Part shown: one piece after another, positions 1 to 12,948 of the stretch | How the letters are laid out: each line of letters opens with the position of its first letter | Position numbering within the stretch: position 1 is the first letter of the stretch | The notes under the pieces: generated by a model | What the model was told of the DNA's origin: nothing | Databases searched by the model: none | Seen by the model: only the letters and a program-made list of their open reading frames with translations | Assembly (NCBI GenBank): GCA_032173965.1 | Contig: JAVUNC010000006.1 | Span: 16,403,528 to 16,467,527, forward strand | Source: Sitta carolinensis | Taxonomy: Eukaryota; Chordata; Aves; Passeriformes; Sittidae | DNA length: 64,000 bases | Reading direction: 5' to 3' | Program-made: the position numbers and the translations under genes

Positions 1-85
1 CTGACTGCTCCATTATAGCCTTCACTGTAGCACCTCCCTTCCCTATTATCAGACCTGCTGTGCTGTTGGGAACTATAATCTTTAC
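1..85 (-). CDS. NOVA1: NOVA1 exon, start of KH domain 2 (partial, runs off left edge)
   Basis: Read on the minus strand, a 3' splice site (ttttttcaattacag) is followed by a phase-0 open frame of 28 codons plus one base. It encodes [18 protein letters not shown] and then [10 protein letters not shown]. This is the first half of the second KH RNA-binding domain of NOVA, including the GKGG form of the GxxG loop that grips single-stranded RNA. NOVA proteins bind YCAY motifs in neuronal pre-mRNA and control alternative exons. In mammals this exon is the large last coding exon and carries KH2, the alanine-rich spacer and KH3, so most of it should lie left of base 1. The only difference I notice from the mammalian protein as I know it is isoleucine for valine in KAIMEQS. 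NOVA2 is the only plausible alternative, and the companion exons favour NOVA1. Confidence 0.95.
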
Positions 86-540
86 CTGTAATTGAAAAAA
101 ATATATATAAATAATACTTCTGCTTTGTGCATAAACACTATAATATTTTTGCTACCCTATAAAAGGAAGGAAAAGAATGAAGCAAGTTAGTTACCATGTT
201 TTTAAAAGAAAGGGTTAAAAATTAAAAAAATACAGCTCATCATGCTTTTTAATGCTCTGCATGTTTCAGATGTAAAATATGAAGAATTAAAGGTAAAATA
301 ACAGAAAATCATTTTTATCATTCTCCCACAGAAAATACTGCTTTCAGCATAGTACAGTTCAGACCAAAAGATTAAGCAAATGTGGCTATTATATTCATAT
401 GGAAAGGTTATCTTAGATTATATCAAACTGAGTATTTTCATGATTCCTCTCTTTCCAGGCTAACATAGCAACACAACTTATTTGGCAAAATTTGTCTGAA
501 ATTCTTTACCTTCCTTTAAAACATCTATAGTAGCAATAGT

Positions 541-618
541 TTAAAAAAAAAGAAACAAAATAAAGAAAGAAACAGAACAAACCAAAACCAAACCAAACAA
601 AAAACCACAACCAAAACA
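541..618. repeat. A/C-rich low-complexity tract
   Basis: An A run grades into irregular AAACC and AAACA units. On the minus strand it gives a false hydrophobic frame at 506-697. Confidence 0.9.
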
Positions 619-1026
619 GCATTTGGCTAAACCATGGACAGATGAAATAGCTGGACTTGAACAGGACATGACCTTGATTCTTTAACCTGTGACCCACATG
701 ACTGCACCAAAATTCATTATCTGATATAGTGCATTATTATTATTGTTCAGCTTATGGAAATTAAATTCAACAGGAAAGAGTATCTAAGAGCTGAGATTTT
801 GAGAGAATAAAACATGGCATTTGTACATCTAAAAAGTTAACCAAATGGCTTAAAAAAAAAGTTATTTACCTATAAATCCTATCTTGCCTTCTGTTTAAAC
901 AAGTTTCAAACTGACACAACATAATTAATGTCAATAAATAAATGTATTACCTATTGACTTACTGCTGTGAGTGAAGAATGGTGCCCAGGATAAAAATTCA
1001 ATATTTATACATATTTTTCATAGTTG

Positions 1027-1042
1027 TTTTTTTTTTTTTTTT
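1027..1042. repeat. Poly-T tract (16 bp)
   Basis: Uninterrupted T run in the intron. Confidence 0.95.
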
Positions 1043-1957
1043 AAACATACGTTTTCCAAATGGGTCCCAAAGTTTTAATGTACTGTTTATTTTAGGACAT
1101 TGAATTAATATGATGTTTTATTTTACTAAATTTTTTGTTTTAGTAGCTTTGTGTCCAGATATGCATTCATCCCAATTTTGTGGAATATATGAAGGGGCAA
1201 CACTTTTCAGTCCTTGCACCAAAATTCTATCTAAAGTCTTAGCAACAAATCAATATAAAATAAAACTAAATATTATTAGTAACAATCTCTTTTTACTGCC
1301 TATTTATAAAGTCAAACCAATTGCAAACAAAAATACATGTCCTACAAATAAGTTTTTTTAAGTCTAGAAAAAGCTTAGCTATTTCTAATGGTTATGTTAG
1401 CATGAAAATCATATCTCTCAGAATCCAGCATACTAGAAACCCGAGAAACATTTATATTTTCCACTTACACAATATGTACATTAAAAATAATAATATACCA
1501 TACTATATTTTGCACTGACTTGTTTTAAATTATATACATAATTATTAATTTCTTCAAAATTTTATTGACATCAAAACTGAACATGTTCTTCAGAATAAAT
1601 AAAAAATTATCAGGTGCTGACTTATTCTAAAGGTAACGTGAAAGTAGGGTATTGAAAAAATATTTAGTCCACCCATATATTAAATAATCCTATAAAAACA
1701 AGTGTCACTGTATATACACTTAAACACATAATGAAATGTCCAATGCATATTTGCAGGCAGACTTAGATTTAAGTCAGGACACATCCCAGTAATTTTAAAG
1801 GTAGTTCAAGGTATTAGGTAATTTTAAGGTCACCTTTTTTAGTTTTCCTATCATAAAAAGAAAGAAACAACTCTTAGTTTTTATTAGCTATTTCAGTTCT
1901 AGATACAAAATACATTAAGCAATTGCTAAATAGAAGAATTGTCCAGATTTTTGCAAA

Positions 1958-2009
1958 TTTTTTTTGGGGGGAGGGGGTTTGTGTTTTTTTTTTTTGTTTT
2001 GTTTTGTTT
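1958..2009. repeat. T/G-rich low-complexity tract
   Basis: A T run, then a G-rich segment (ggggggaggggg), then T runs and GTTTT units. Confidence 0.9.
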
Positions 2010-3403
2010 ACACTCCAAGAATGCAGCACTGCACAGCTCTCATTATTGTGGCTTTGTGTTGCATAGTGTAGAAAACATTTACTTGTCTCCACTGGCTTAA
2101 GACACTAACAGGTTCCGTGGGAGATTTTGGTAAGCGCTGTGCATAGTTCTGATCAAGTCAGGCGTTAAGTTCTAATGGAAATTTAAGTGAAAATCCTAAA
2201 AACATAAGAAGGTACAAAAATACACTCTCATAACCATACATACGGTTTCAGAAGAAAACAGAATATTTAATGCCAGGGCAGCATTGTTGCACACGCAACA
2301 TATGAACATCCAGATTACTGTTATATAGCTGGTATTATTCTCAAGGATGAGGGTAGTAAAATACAGCAATGTCTTAATTTAGCCACAAAATTAAAAAGGA
2401 GCTCTTCTCTATGCAGCAAGAAAGATTTTCTCAACAAGAAACTAGCACTTTTCTCACTTGATGACACACAGAAGTTCATTAGTTTACCACTAACAGCTGT
2501 AGTTTTTGGATAAAATTATCTGACTAATCAGAGGAAAGAAAGAATGATCTTTTTCTTCTTACTCATCCACTCCCTCCTTGTCCAGAGATATTCTGAATTT
2601 AGCATTACAAACAACATACGAATGATGCATTTTGAAAAAAACCCACAAAAAATTTAATGTTCTGGATTAATATATGTTTGTCTGCTTCAGAAATAAAGAT
2701 GCCCTTTTTGAAATACCTGATTTAGAAACAGACTACTGTTTCTTTCATTGGCAATTGTCTTAGATGGTATTAGTTTAGGAACACACCAACAATACCCTTT
2801 CGAATACAACCCCTGCCATGGTGAATATTTCATATATTTACATCCAGGACATCTTTTAAAAATATATATGTATTAGAAAATTAGACAGTATGCCTCTATT
2901 TTATATTAGGATAAAAACATTACATTCCAGTGAAAATTCAGTTTGAACAAAACATAGATGCATCTGTAGTCATTTTACTTAAAATGTAAGCAATCCTGCT
3001 CTTCTTGAAATGAAGAGAAACCTTTGTATTACTTGGAGGTATTCAGCTGTAACATGCCTGTATTTGTGACAGCTAATTTAAAATTTTATTTTAAAACTTA
3101 GATAATTATTATTAAAAGGAAAACATATTTAGGATTTTTTTTTAAATTTAGGAATATTAATCTTGCTACCAGTTTGCAATTCTCCATCTACTTCTTTTAT
3201 CCGCTTCTATCTTTCCCTTGTTTAAGTATTAGAATATCAACTCTTTATGTTAAACATTGGTTTTGTTGTATAATAACACAGTATCTAGCGTATTAGATAG
3301 ATCACAGTGGTCTAGGTGCTGGTAGAAAAGAAATGCTGCAAATAATAGTTTTTCTGTTGAAGCCTAAAACACATATGGTCACTAAGTTAAAAGGTATAAA
3401 ATA

Positions 3404-3429
3404 ATAAATAAATAAATAAATAAATAAAT
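3404..3429. repeat. AAAT tetranucleotide microsatellite
   Basis: About six perfect AAAT units in an AT-rich setting. Confidence 0.93.
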
Positions 3430-5854
3430 TGAAAAATCAAATATTATCTATTTGGTTTGGTTACCTGCGTGACCACTATTTTTGATAAAACTCCTTACCT
3501 CTCAAGGAAATTTGACAGTGCACTTATTTCCCTTTTACAGATAACAGGTTCAGAAACTGATTTGGATGCAGAAGTGTGAAACCTGACTGCTACCCAAAAT
3601 AAGTGCTCTGAGCTATCCAATAGAGGTATCTTTCACTATGCAGAAAGATTAGGTTTTCAGGTTTGTAGGTATGCTCCTGGCTATATCCAAATCTGTGCTG
3701 CAAAAAGGAGAGTGAGTATCTAAAGCAATTATGAACGTATGCTTACATATGCATAAGAATGAGCACACGTGTAATTTATTTTTTTCAAATGCTATAGGAA
3801 GAAAAAGGGGAAGTAACCTTTATTTCATGTCAAATAGATTTTTTAAAAATTAAGGACTGTAATTATGACATTTGTGTACTCAAAAAGCAAATTAATTACT
3901 TCCACAGGCATCACTCTCATCCTATATGCATTAGCATAAGCAAATTCAAAATCAGTCTCAAAAAGTGTAATATTTCTTCCCCCAAAAGTCATCCAACCGT
4001 AACAAATATAACAGAAACAAAGTGATTTCGCTGTGAACATTTTCAGTGAAACATGACTGTTGTCAGTAAAAGCCTTGGCAAAAGTCAAAGAGACCTGAGT
4101 TGTAAAAGGGCTTCAATCGGAGAGCAGTTTGCTGCCCTCAGTTCCCAGTGAAATCTGTAGAGATTTGATGCAACTCTGCCCTTTAGAGAAAGAGGATTGG
4201 CACTCAAGGGATCTCAACCACTGTGTCCAGAGACACAATTCAAACTGCTTTTAACTTCTGCCATATGAGTAGCTCATATAAATCCTAGACTCCTAAACCC
4301 TGTATCAGTTATTCCATTTATTGACAACCCACTTGCATAAGCCCATGCTGCACTCATGTATCATGTCAGAATTGCCATAAAGTCCTCTGATTTACCAAAC
4401 TCAAAGCCCTGGCTCAGTTAAGTGAGCAGAATAGCAGCTACTGTGGCATGCCAGCTGTTTGGTGATTATGCTCTGCCACTTCTCATCCTCCTCAGTGCTG
4501 CACAGAGACAATCTGCACTGAGCAGCTATGAATGCATATGAATACATGCTAAATATTTTCATGGGAAGAAGAACCATGACCAGATCTTCACTATTACCCA
4601 TGTCCTGTCCTCCCAGTTCTCATTCCCACTCATAGCAAAATTCCCTCCCTTTTGCTTTTCTACTGCTTTATTTCTTTGCCCTCTGTCTCTCTGACAATAT
4701 TTCGTCTGGTTATATTTTCACTTCTCACAGTCTCTAGAACTGAGGGGATGGCAATCACAAATTCACACCACACATGACACCCAGCAAATACAAAGTCTAC
4801 TCTGATAAATGTACTGGAAGGATGAAATGCAAGCTAGATAGCAAGAATTAGCACTTGATATGGCTGTTACACGAATTAGAGTAACTGTGTGTAAGAAGGT
4901 TGAAAAACAAGGTTTTAGGTTTCAAGTGTCATATGGTGGCAAGACACATGCCTGCACTAAATTACACCAGAAGATAAATATTACTGATTATACAAAATAT
5001 CATCAAAACTTGGAAAAAAACAAACCAAACAATTCAACAGTGGAAATATTTAAATGCATCAGCTTCTGTTTATTCCACCTCACAGAAGTGTTTCTATGAG
5101 ATTCCACAGAGATTAATGCACCAAGGATCTTTTTTATCAATTATTCAGGTTTCCTTTTTCCTCTTTTAGTTTCAACAGTGTAGTTAAAACTCATTCCATG
5201 AATCTTCTGTAACAGTTTTTCTTTTTCCTTCTATTAAATCTTTCAACTACTTGTCTAATGTCAGTTTATTTTATCTTAACAGAAAAACATTTTACAGAAA
5301 AAGATTCCATCTAATCTAACAAATTCATCCTAATTTGTCACAATTCTACATTTTAGTCTCTAATGCAAATAACTGCATTTCTTTAAAACTGTAAATTGCT
5401 ACATTCTATTTTGTTCCTGTGACATAGATAGAAACACACAGCAACACACAACAGGTGTTCAGGCAGAGAAAAAGAAAGGAAGTCTCTCATTTATTGTTGA
5501 CCTCGTATATATAAGTTTCTGGACAGTGACCAGAGATTGGACAGAGAAGTTCCCACCTCTCCATCTCCACTGGTCACTTGAGAAGTCCATCAGATGATAT
5601 TTTTTACAAAGGAATGCAAACATGATTCTTGTTTATCTTACAATTCATGAGAACTGACTCCACTATACTAAAACACAATCAGAAGGCTTATTTTCAGGGA
5701 CAACACTATTTCATATATTTTTAATTTTTTTTCTCTCTTCTTGTTCATCCCATCGTTTTAAACTCTTTAAAACTCCCTCTGACCTCTGGATTCTAGGTCT
5801 AAAAATTTCATGCTATTTTAGCTGTTCATAAGGCTACAGGCTTGGACTTGGTGC

Positions 5855-6430
5855 GAAGGTGTTCTGAACACACCAATTCCTGTAGAGAGCAGTCAGTGAG
5901 GAGTAAGATCATCTGGATTTTTTTTTGTGTGGCAGGATAAACACACTGCTACACTAGGCTTGTGAGCAGTCCCATACCGTCCATCCTAAACTGAAGTGGC
6001 ACTGTAACAAAAATCTGGGAGAAAAACCAGGACCAACTGAAGATGTGACAGAAGTTCTACTGATATCAAGAAGAAAGACCAGTAAGTTCATTGCAGACAA
6101 GGTGATGCCTGTATGCCCTTAGAATTCACAGCCATACTCTGTTGCATCAGGCAACTCCTGGAAAGCCCCTGGCCACTGAGAACCACAAGTGCAAGGCAGC
6201 ACAAGCACTGAGAGGTGACGAGTCACCCCACACATACAGCAGGCTGCTGTGGACAGGTGTTTGCTCATGCCAGACTCGGGCTCAGCTTCCAACAGGAGCC
6301 TGACACAGCAAATCTCAACTCATTCCACCTACGGTGGGTGTCCCAAGGAAGCTACTGGAATACTGTCAATATTTTCAGTATCTCTGGATTGGATTCCATA
6401 TTGGATTCATGCATACGCTGAAACATGAAC
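5855..6430. other. GC-richer block, identity unknown
   Basis: The segment stands out in base composition from the AT-rich intron around it. It contains no frame longer than about 70 codons (6215-6421, plus) and no CR1 signature. It may be an old LTR or DNA-transposon remnant, or a non-coding element. I cannot assign it or place its ends precisely. Confidence 0.35.
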
Positions 6431-9179
6431 TTACTTTTTCAGAGGTGTACTGAACAAATTCATGATTGTTCAGTTCCAGATTATATATTTTGGCTTCAGA
6501 GAAATTTCTTAGAAGGAATAGAGATATCTTTTAGAGACATTTTTGTAATAGTCCACTTGGTACATACAAAAATAGGCACAATATCAATAAAAAGTGAAGC
6601 AGTTCTTTGCAAATTTAGCTAGCTCATCATGTAAATAAACCTAGACCATAAATTGTCATCTTCCCTGACTATGTTTAAATTCTGTAAATGTCATTTCAAT
6701 TCAGTTTCTCTCTTTCTACAAAATAATCTTTACAACTGACATACTGTGCGAACAAGTGCAATGGATTACAGGAAGAGATTAGCTGCTACTTTGTTCCTCA
6801 ACATAATGAACTTTTTCTAGCCATGTTTGTCTTAATAAGATTTTCTTCTCATCATTTGTAGAATTCCCTTCCTAAATGTTGCCAGTAATTATTCTGAGAT
6901 GAATATAATTTTGCTACGTGCCTGTGTTGCCTCTTTGTGGTATTTCTGACCTCATAATTACAGTCTCTTTCCAGAAAACTCAAGGTTAACTTAATCCATT
7001 GAAAAAAATATTGCAACTCTGAATTTTGTCTCAAATCACACTAGATTATTGAAAATATAATAAATTAACACAGCAAATAGCAATTCTAAGATGTTTGGTT
7101 TTATCTGCTGGTGCATCGCAAGAGGATTTTGGTCCGATACTGAAACTACTGTTTATCACAAATGTTTATTTTTCTCCAGTTCTTAGACCTCTTCTCTCAG
7201 TTGAGGTTGCATTTATCACTTCATTTTAGTCCCAAAAACTATCATGCAATAGAAATCTAACTTCAACTTAAGCACTCGGGAACAATTTACATCTGAAATC
7301 ACAAGGCTTAGAAAGACAGAACTAAGCAGGAGAAATATTTACTAGAGATAAGACTGTGTAAGGATGTTTTGCACAAATTGCTCTTTTGGCTTAAATCAAT
7401 ACCATTTTTCAATTAGCATCTGATATTAAACCTTGACTCTTTGAGGCACTTAAAATAAGTCACTCCCACTTCTTTTAGTAACTACCTAATTACAATTCTG
7501 CCCACTTTAAAGTATGAACATTTAGATTTTTCTTTCATGCTTTTAACTAAAGATGTAATTTGGAATGCAAATTTCTCACAGCAAGGAACCAGCAAATCAT
7601 GTTTAAAGAAACAAGAAAAATATTCTCTGGTGCCTGCTTTAGTTACCCTTCTGCCACCAGTGTGCGTAGGCTCTAACTCATAAATAGAAAGGCTGCTTCT
7701 TTCAACAGCAGAATGTGTGCACAGCCAAGTTGTGTACACAGAAAGAATAAAACAATGTTGGTTATACAGGTGGCTGATTTTATAAGACTATCTAGTCCTA
7801 AGAAAGTCTTATTAAAATTTTACACTCGCAAATGCACACATAAAAAAGTCTGAGTAGATTCACAAATATCCCTCAAGAAAACATGATCCAAAACTGTGGG
7901 CATGGAGTAAACCAACTCCTCCATGAATTGTCTATGATACATAGTTTAATAACATAGAGAAGAAACTTAACTTTTCTAAGTTTTTTCTCAGTAGCATAAA
8001 AACCAACATTCCATATTTAATGCATTAATGTTTCATGAGCTTCAAATTACATTTGCAAAGAAGTGTAATGTATTTTGAGAAGCTTCATTTATACTTTTCA
8101 TTTTTTTATAATTAAAAAAAGGAAAAATGAGCTGGTTACATACTAAATTACACAAGAGAAAAAATTAATAGATTTTCACTCAGTTGCAGAGAATGCAGTA
8201 TACATAAAAATTAGACATCCATCCTGGCTGTGCTGTTGTTCTGATGAAACATTTTTAAAAAGACAGAAAGCATGAATGCTCTCTGTACATCTCTGTCCAG
8301 TATTGTCTAAAACCTTCAGTGATGGTAGAATGTTAACCCTATTCTCTATTTAAAATTACCATAGTTTCCCCTCCCCCTGCCTAAAATTTCCCTTTTTTTC
8401 TCTTTCTTATACAATTTGTTGCATGGTGTTCTATGAACACCTGCCAACACTCCACAGAGTCAAGGATGGGTTTCAAAAATGCATGAATATTTACAGAACT
8501 ATTAAGTATAGCAATTTGGGACACTTCTAACTGAAAGAAACCATATAATGTAATTTCATTACTGGAATTGCTAGAAAAACCACTTCTCAATACAAAATAA
8601 TTGACATAAAATGTAGATGATGTAAATTATTTTAAAACCAAATATGCCTCACTGATGGTATCACTAAAACTCCCACTGTTTTACATTAGACAGGATCTAA
8701 CTTACGAACTCATAAAACCCACTCCTGTTTCAAAAGTTAATTGATCTTCTTGACAGACAGAGAGGCAAAGTGCATCCCTTTGTTTTATGCTTTCCCAGTC
8801 ACAGGTCTGTAGATGTTACTTTGGCTCCTCATAGCTATTAACTCATTTTCCAAAGAAGAACTGCACTGGTTGCTTTGTTACAAAGCTTCAGAAGGTAAAC
8901 ACACAAATGAATAGGACATTTCTGCACTCCTTATGGGAATCCTTAAGAGATTGCATTCACGAGATTTACAGGTACTCCCCAGCAGCAGATCAGCCATGCT
9001 CTGAATGACATGCTGTATTTTAATTAGAAAGATTCCACTCGATGAGAAGAAACATTGGGAGAAATTCTATGGTTGATATACAAGAGATTAGCTAAGATGT
9101 TAATTACAAATCTTGGACAGCCTATAAGCAGGCCCCTAGGAACCAATTTTCCATTGACTTACATGAGGGTGATGCTTAC

Positions 9180-9217
9180 TTTTTTTTTTTTTTTTTTTTT
9201 TTTTTGTATTTTTTTTC
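9180..9217. repeat. Poly-T tract with interruptions
   Basis: 26 T, then GTA, then a further T run. The 67-codon frame through it is a low-complexity artefact. Confidence 0.95.
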
Positions 9218-11916
9218 TATTTAAATGGCACGGACCTGCAAGTCTAAGAGAAAACTAACACTATTTTTAAATAACCCTTTGACTGGAGTAGTTTTCAAGA
9301 TGAAGACACACTGTTAACATTACAAGGCATAACAGCTATCAACAGTGCCCAGTTTTCAGTATAAACTTGGATAAATACAGCTAGTATACACAATTATGTT
9401 CTTCCAAAAGAATTAATGCAGAAAATAATATGCATTAGTTATGTCAATTAAATTCAGGGGAAAGGACAGCCAATAGAAATGTGCTGAGGGACTTGCCATT
9501 TCTCTGTCAATGACACTTTTCATTGAAACTGACTAAAACTTGAAAACTTGGAAAAACTAAACCCTGGATATTAGAAATACATTGAGATTTTTATATTTTG
9601 ACATTGCTGGCCAGATCACATTCTTTTAACAGTATGCTAAACTTTTTCTATATTAATTTAGGATTTAAATCCAAATATGAAATCATGTTTCAGCACTACT
9701 AGTAAGAATACTGAAAATCAGTCTCTGGAAACAACATTTTAAAATTAATCTATCTATAGGACTGACAGGACAAAAGAAAGCTAAAAGTTTTATTTCGTTT
9801 TCAGAGGATCTTTGCCACAGTTGATTTCTACAAGAAAAGTAGAACAAGAATTCAGGAATCACTTGGCAATTCAGAACAAAATTTAAGATATCAACTATCT
9901 ATCATCTACATCTCTCTTTTAAAAGATGTGGAATTAAGGTGAATCAGCAGAGCCATTTCAATTCTATGGGATGGGAAACAAGGATTCATTATGACCATTA
10001 AAAAAGGTGTATTTCTTTCTTGCTCAAAGCTCTTTGAGATCCTTTCATGGGAGGCCAAAAGACAGAGTTTGATCATAAACACGAGGAATTCTATGGTTAC
10101 TCATATCAACAGGTTTGTGATTCCCAAAGGAAGCGGGTAAAGTACTCAGAAAATAAGACAGTTTTTCATCCCTGTCTTAAAATGCACTCTCTATTTCCAT
10201 ATATAGTATTTCTATGCTTACAAATAGTCCCCAATTTTGCTATCACTGTTATCACATTCTGATCTTTTGAAAACTTAAGTTTTAAATGAGAATTTGTGGG
10301 ATAGAAAAAATGGTAGATATTAAAAGGAGGTAAAAGTAAGTGTAACTAGCTGAATGTGCTTTGTATAAATAAATACCTTGGAGTTTTCATGACCATAAAA
10401 TAAAACAATGATACTAACACCTAACATCTCCTCCTACACTATTTGTAATTAAAATTCTGGGGTAATTATTTTGTTCTCCATAAAAAGGAATGGGAGACAC
10501 ACATGAATTAAAACCCTTGTGGTAACCCTATTAAAGTCTCAGGTCCATGAAAATAAGAGCATATTTATTCTTGTTTTTCCCTATAGACAGTTCTGTATAT
10601 CTTCATGTTGCTCTTCACTATAAAAATAATTAAAAAGGAAAAATGGCACAAAGCTAGTGACCAAATGTTTTCCTAAACTATATAAATATAATTTTTCTTA
10701 CTAGTTTTTTTCCTGAAAACATCCATTTTGCTTTAGATATAAACACATGATAAGATGGCAGAGCCCAATAGTTTCAAATGGAGGACTATTTTAAGCATGT
10801 TATCTAACTAAACACAATCATTACAAAACTCAAAAAACAAAATAACAAAAGACCACACCATTCTCACAGACATACAGTTTAATAGAAAAACTTACAGAAA
10901 AATAAATAAGTGAAGCAAATCCAAACCCATCTGAATATATATCACTACTACAGATACTTTTATATGCACACACTGTACTGTACTATAAATATACACTGCT
11001 ATGTAAGAATGCCTAGTACTTGATTTCCTTGTGTGTAGAAGCAGTCCTCTTGCACTGATACCTAGTGAAGGGCTTCAGCTTAGGCAGAGGGTACAGAAGC
11101 TGCTTATTCAGTAGTGTCTCTTTAAAACATATTTTTGCAATTCAGGTGATTTTAAAAACAACAAGGATAAACAAACCCAAATGAGTCCCTATGAAAGACA
11201 TGCACGTATTTGTACTCTCTACAGACACAATGAGTGGAGCCCCCACTTCCTCCCAAGGTCCATCATGTCTTAGAATCTCCCAGCTGCAATCATGCCAAAA
11301 ATAAATCTGATTAATAAGCACAGACCAAATGAAAGATGTCCTCATTTCAAAATCAAGGAATAAAACCCACACTCTGTTAAAAAATTAGCTCAAGGCACTC
11401 TCCAACCTTTCCTGGAAATCAGATTTCTTCTCTTAACAATATGAGGTAATCTAAATAATATAACTTTGGTCTGAGAAGTATCTTCCATATCCAGTTTATA
11501 TTTAGTTACACATATCAAGGTAAGCAAAAACTGACGAGGGCATTTTAATGGTATGTCTTGGTGTAACCTGGCACCAATTTTGCACATGCACTTTTATTCA
11601 AAGATCACAAAATTAGGGTAAAATGGAAGATAAAACTTATACTATCATCAACTAATAAGCATAAAATAAATATAGTGAAATAAAGATGATGGAGAGGGAA
11701 ATCTGACTTTTGCAAAATGCACCTGGTCTATCTAGATCAACTAGCAAGATTAACAGCACCATGGGTTATGGTTACTTTAAACCCCTGGCTTTGCAATAGA
11801 CAACCAGCAGCAGAAGCTTGATCATTTCTGTATGAAGTAATCCTTAACTAATAAAATAGAATTTTGTGTAGCAGGAACTACACAATGAAATTCTCAGGGA
11901 CACTCTCTCATAGATG

Positions 11917-11941
11917 TCATTTGAAAATTGTTTTCAAATGA
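11917..11941. repeat. Perfect inverted repeat, 11-bp arms
   Basis: TCATTTGAAAA and its exact complement TTTTCAAATGA are separated by TTG. It could form a short stable hairpin. Confidence 0.85.
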
Positions 11942-12065
11942 GAAAGGGAGGACAATTAAACAGAAAACATTTATATAACCATGTCTCTCTAGGTCATGAA
12001 AAATAGCAATTATTAGAAATTTTCATTACAAAAAGACATAGTTTCCTTAGTGTGGCTTTACTTTT

Positions 12066-12086
12066 GGATGGATGGATGGATGGATA
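12066..12086. repeat. GGAT microsatellite
   Basis: Five GGAT units just 5' of a CR1 fragment. Confidence 0.92.
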
Positions 12087-12099
12087 GGTGGCCACACAC

Positions 12100-12562
12100 A
12101 AGTATTGGGCTCAGATCTGGGGGCCCTCTCTTCAAGGAAGAGCATGTCCAGAGAAGGGCAACGAAGCTGGTGAAGTGTCTGGAGAGTGAGTTCTATGTGG
12201 AGCAGCTGAGGGAGCCCAGAGAAAAGGAGGCTCAGGGGAGACTTTCTTGCTCTCTACAACTCCCTGAAAGAGGGCTGTAGTGAGGTGGAAGGTCAGTATC
12301 TTCTCCCAGGCAGCTAGTGATGGGACAAGAGGAAATGGTCTCAAGCTTTGCCAGAGGAATTTCTTCAAAGAAAGGGTAATTAAACATTGGAATGAACTGT
12401 CCAGGGAGGTGGTGGAGTCACCATCTCTGGAGGTGTTCAAGAAGTGACAGGAGGTGGCAATTACTGTCAAGGTCTGGCTGACAAGGTGATGTTACATCAT
12501 TGGTTGTACTTGATGATGTCAGAAATCTTTTCCAACCTAATTGATTTTGAGATTCTGTGATG
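12100..12562 (+). mobile_element. CR1 LINE fragment, 3' end, plus orientation
   Basis: This is a 5'-truncated non-LTR element. It shows the usual CR1 run of phrases: agcatgtccagagaagggca, aagctggtgaag, ctccctgaaagagggctgta, gaactgtccagggaggtggt, and a terminal gattttgagattctgtgatg. It lies antisense to NOVA1 and abuts a short GGAT repeat at its 5' side. The 112-codon minus-strand frame across it is only the reverse of the element. It has many substitutions, so it is an old copy that encodes nothing intact. Confidence 0.9.
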
Positions 12563-12899
12563 TCTCCAAATTTAATAAGCAATGCTACAGGACTCCATAG
12601 CTCTCTAACGCTAACAGTCTTCTGACAATTTAATTCAAAACCTTCCTCTCAGAGCTTGACATGTCTCTAAGAAGGATCAGACAACAGCACAAAGTAAAAT
12701 CAAGCTGTAGGTCTCAGAAAATGTATCATTAACTGCAACTCAGCTGTAGTTGGCTGGCTTAGAATTTATCATTCACCCCATCTGATTCATATCTTTAGTT
12801 TAAAAGTACATCTACTTCTTGGTTAACTCTGGTAAACGTGTAGTTATATGTGTTTAACCAAGCTAAACACAAGGAAGCCAGAAGTAACTACAACTGTGA

Positions 12900-12948
12900 C
12901 AAAAAAAAAACCAAACAAAACAAAAAAAAAAACCAAACCAAAAAAACT
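12900..12948. repeat. A-rich tract with CC interruptions
   Basis: Two A runs joined by CCAAAC and CAAAA units, of the same type as other A/C tracts in the window. Confidence 0.9.

Noticed and set aside
5440..5620. Possible LTR with a TATA-like box
   Set aside because: No paired terminal repeat, polyadenylation signal context or target duplication could be seen.
9055..9258. 67-codon frame with a poly-phenylalanine run
   Set aside because: Translation of a poly-T tract.
12132..12470. 112-codon minus-strand open frame
   Set aside because: It is the reverse strand of a CR1 fragment.
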